Source: Candidatus Nomurabacteria bacterium
GTDB taxonomy: Bacteria; Patescibacteria; Paceibacteria; UBA9973
Reading direction: 5' to 3'
Length of the DNA stretch: 5,672 bases
Assembly: GCA_026396015.1 (NCBI GenBank)
Contig: JAPLXP010000008.1
Location: forward strand, 1 to 5,672
Both the position numbers and the translations under genes were made by a program. This document shows positions 5,661 to 5,672 of this stretch, piece after piece. The notes under the pieces were generated by a model. That model did no database searches and was not told the origin of the DNA. It saw only the letters and a program-made list of their open reading frames with translations. Each line of letters begins with the position of its first letter. Position 1 is the first letter of the stretch.

Positions 5661-5672
5661 AAATAATAATTC

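Overview
The window looks like a chromosomal housekeeping segment from a Patescibacteria/CPR-type bacterium, probably of the Parcubacteria group. That placement is inferred from several features together: tightly packed genes all on the + strand, an aspartyl-tRNA synthetase without the GAD insertion of ordinary bacterial enzymes, an MraY with altered signature residues, A/T-rich start contexts with no Shine-Dalgarno sequence, and TAA at all seven natural stops. The standard genetic code fits, with no in-frame TGA in the genes. No mobile elements, tRNA, rRNA or CRISPR arrays were seen.

Layout, left to right: the 3' part of trpS (1-425); a 70-residue two-helix membrane protein of unknown function (431-643); aspS (661-2055); scpA (2063-2827) and scpB (2846-3382), the non-SMC subunits of condensin; mraY (3375-4424, overlapping scpB by 8 bases); and ftsW (4426-5591, one base after mraY). 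An imperfect palindrome after ftsW (5612-5660) is a candidate terminator. Spacers between genes are 18 bases or less, so the block is probably read as one operon. No gene-free stretch exceeds 300 bases.

The genes fall into three roles: aminoacyl-tRNA supply (TrpRS, AspRS), chromosome condensation and segregation (ScpA, ScpB), and septal peptidoglycan synthesis. MraY makes lipid I, and FtsW polymerises lipid II at the division site. The canonical murD between mraY and ftsW is absent here.

The main anomaly is that ftsW is broken by a perfect 62-base tandem duplication (5173-5234 and 5235-5296). It shifts the frame and splits the gene into a 288-residue N-terminal part and a 96-residue C-terminal part. 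Removing one copy restores a normal 367-residue FtsW. The two copies are identical and the junction shows no microhomology, which is what an untrimmed join of two overlapping contigs would give; a real, very recent mutation cannot be excluded. The second point of interest is MraY, where the Mg-binding Asp of the GDxGS motif is Glu and the Asn of the NxxDGxDG motif is Ser. I found no convincing undescribed system.
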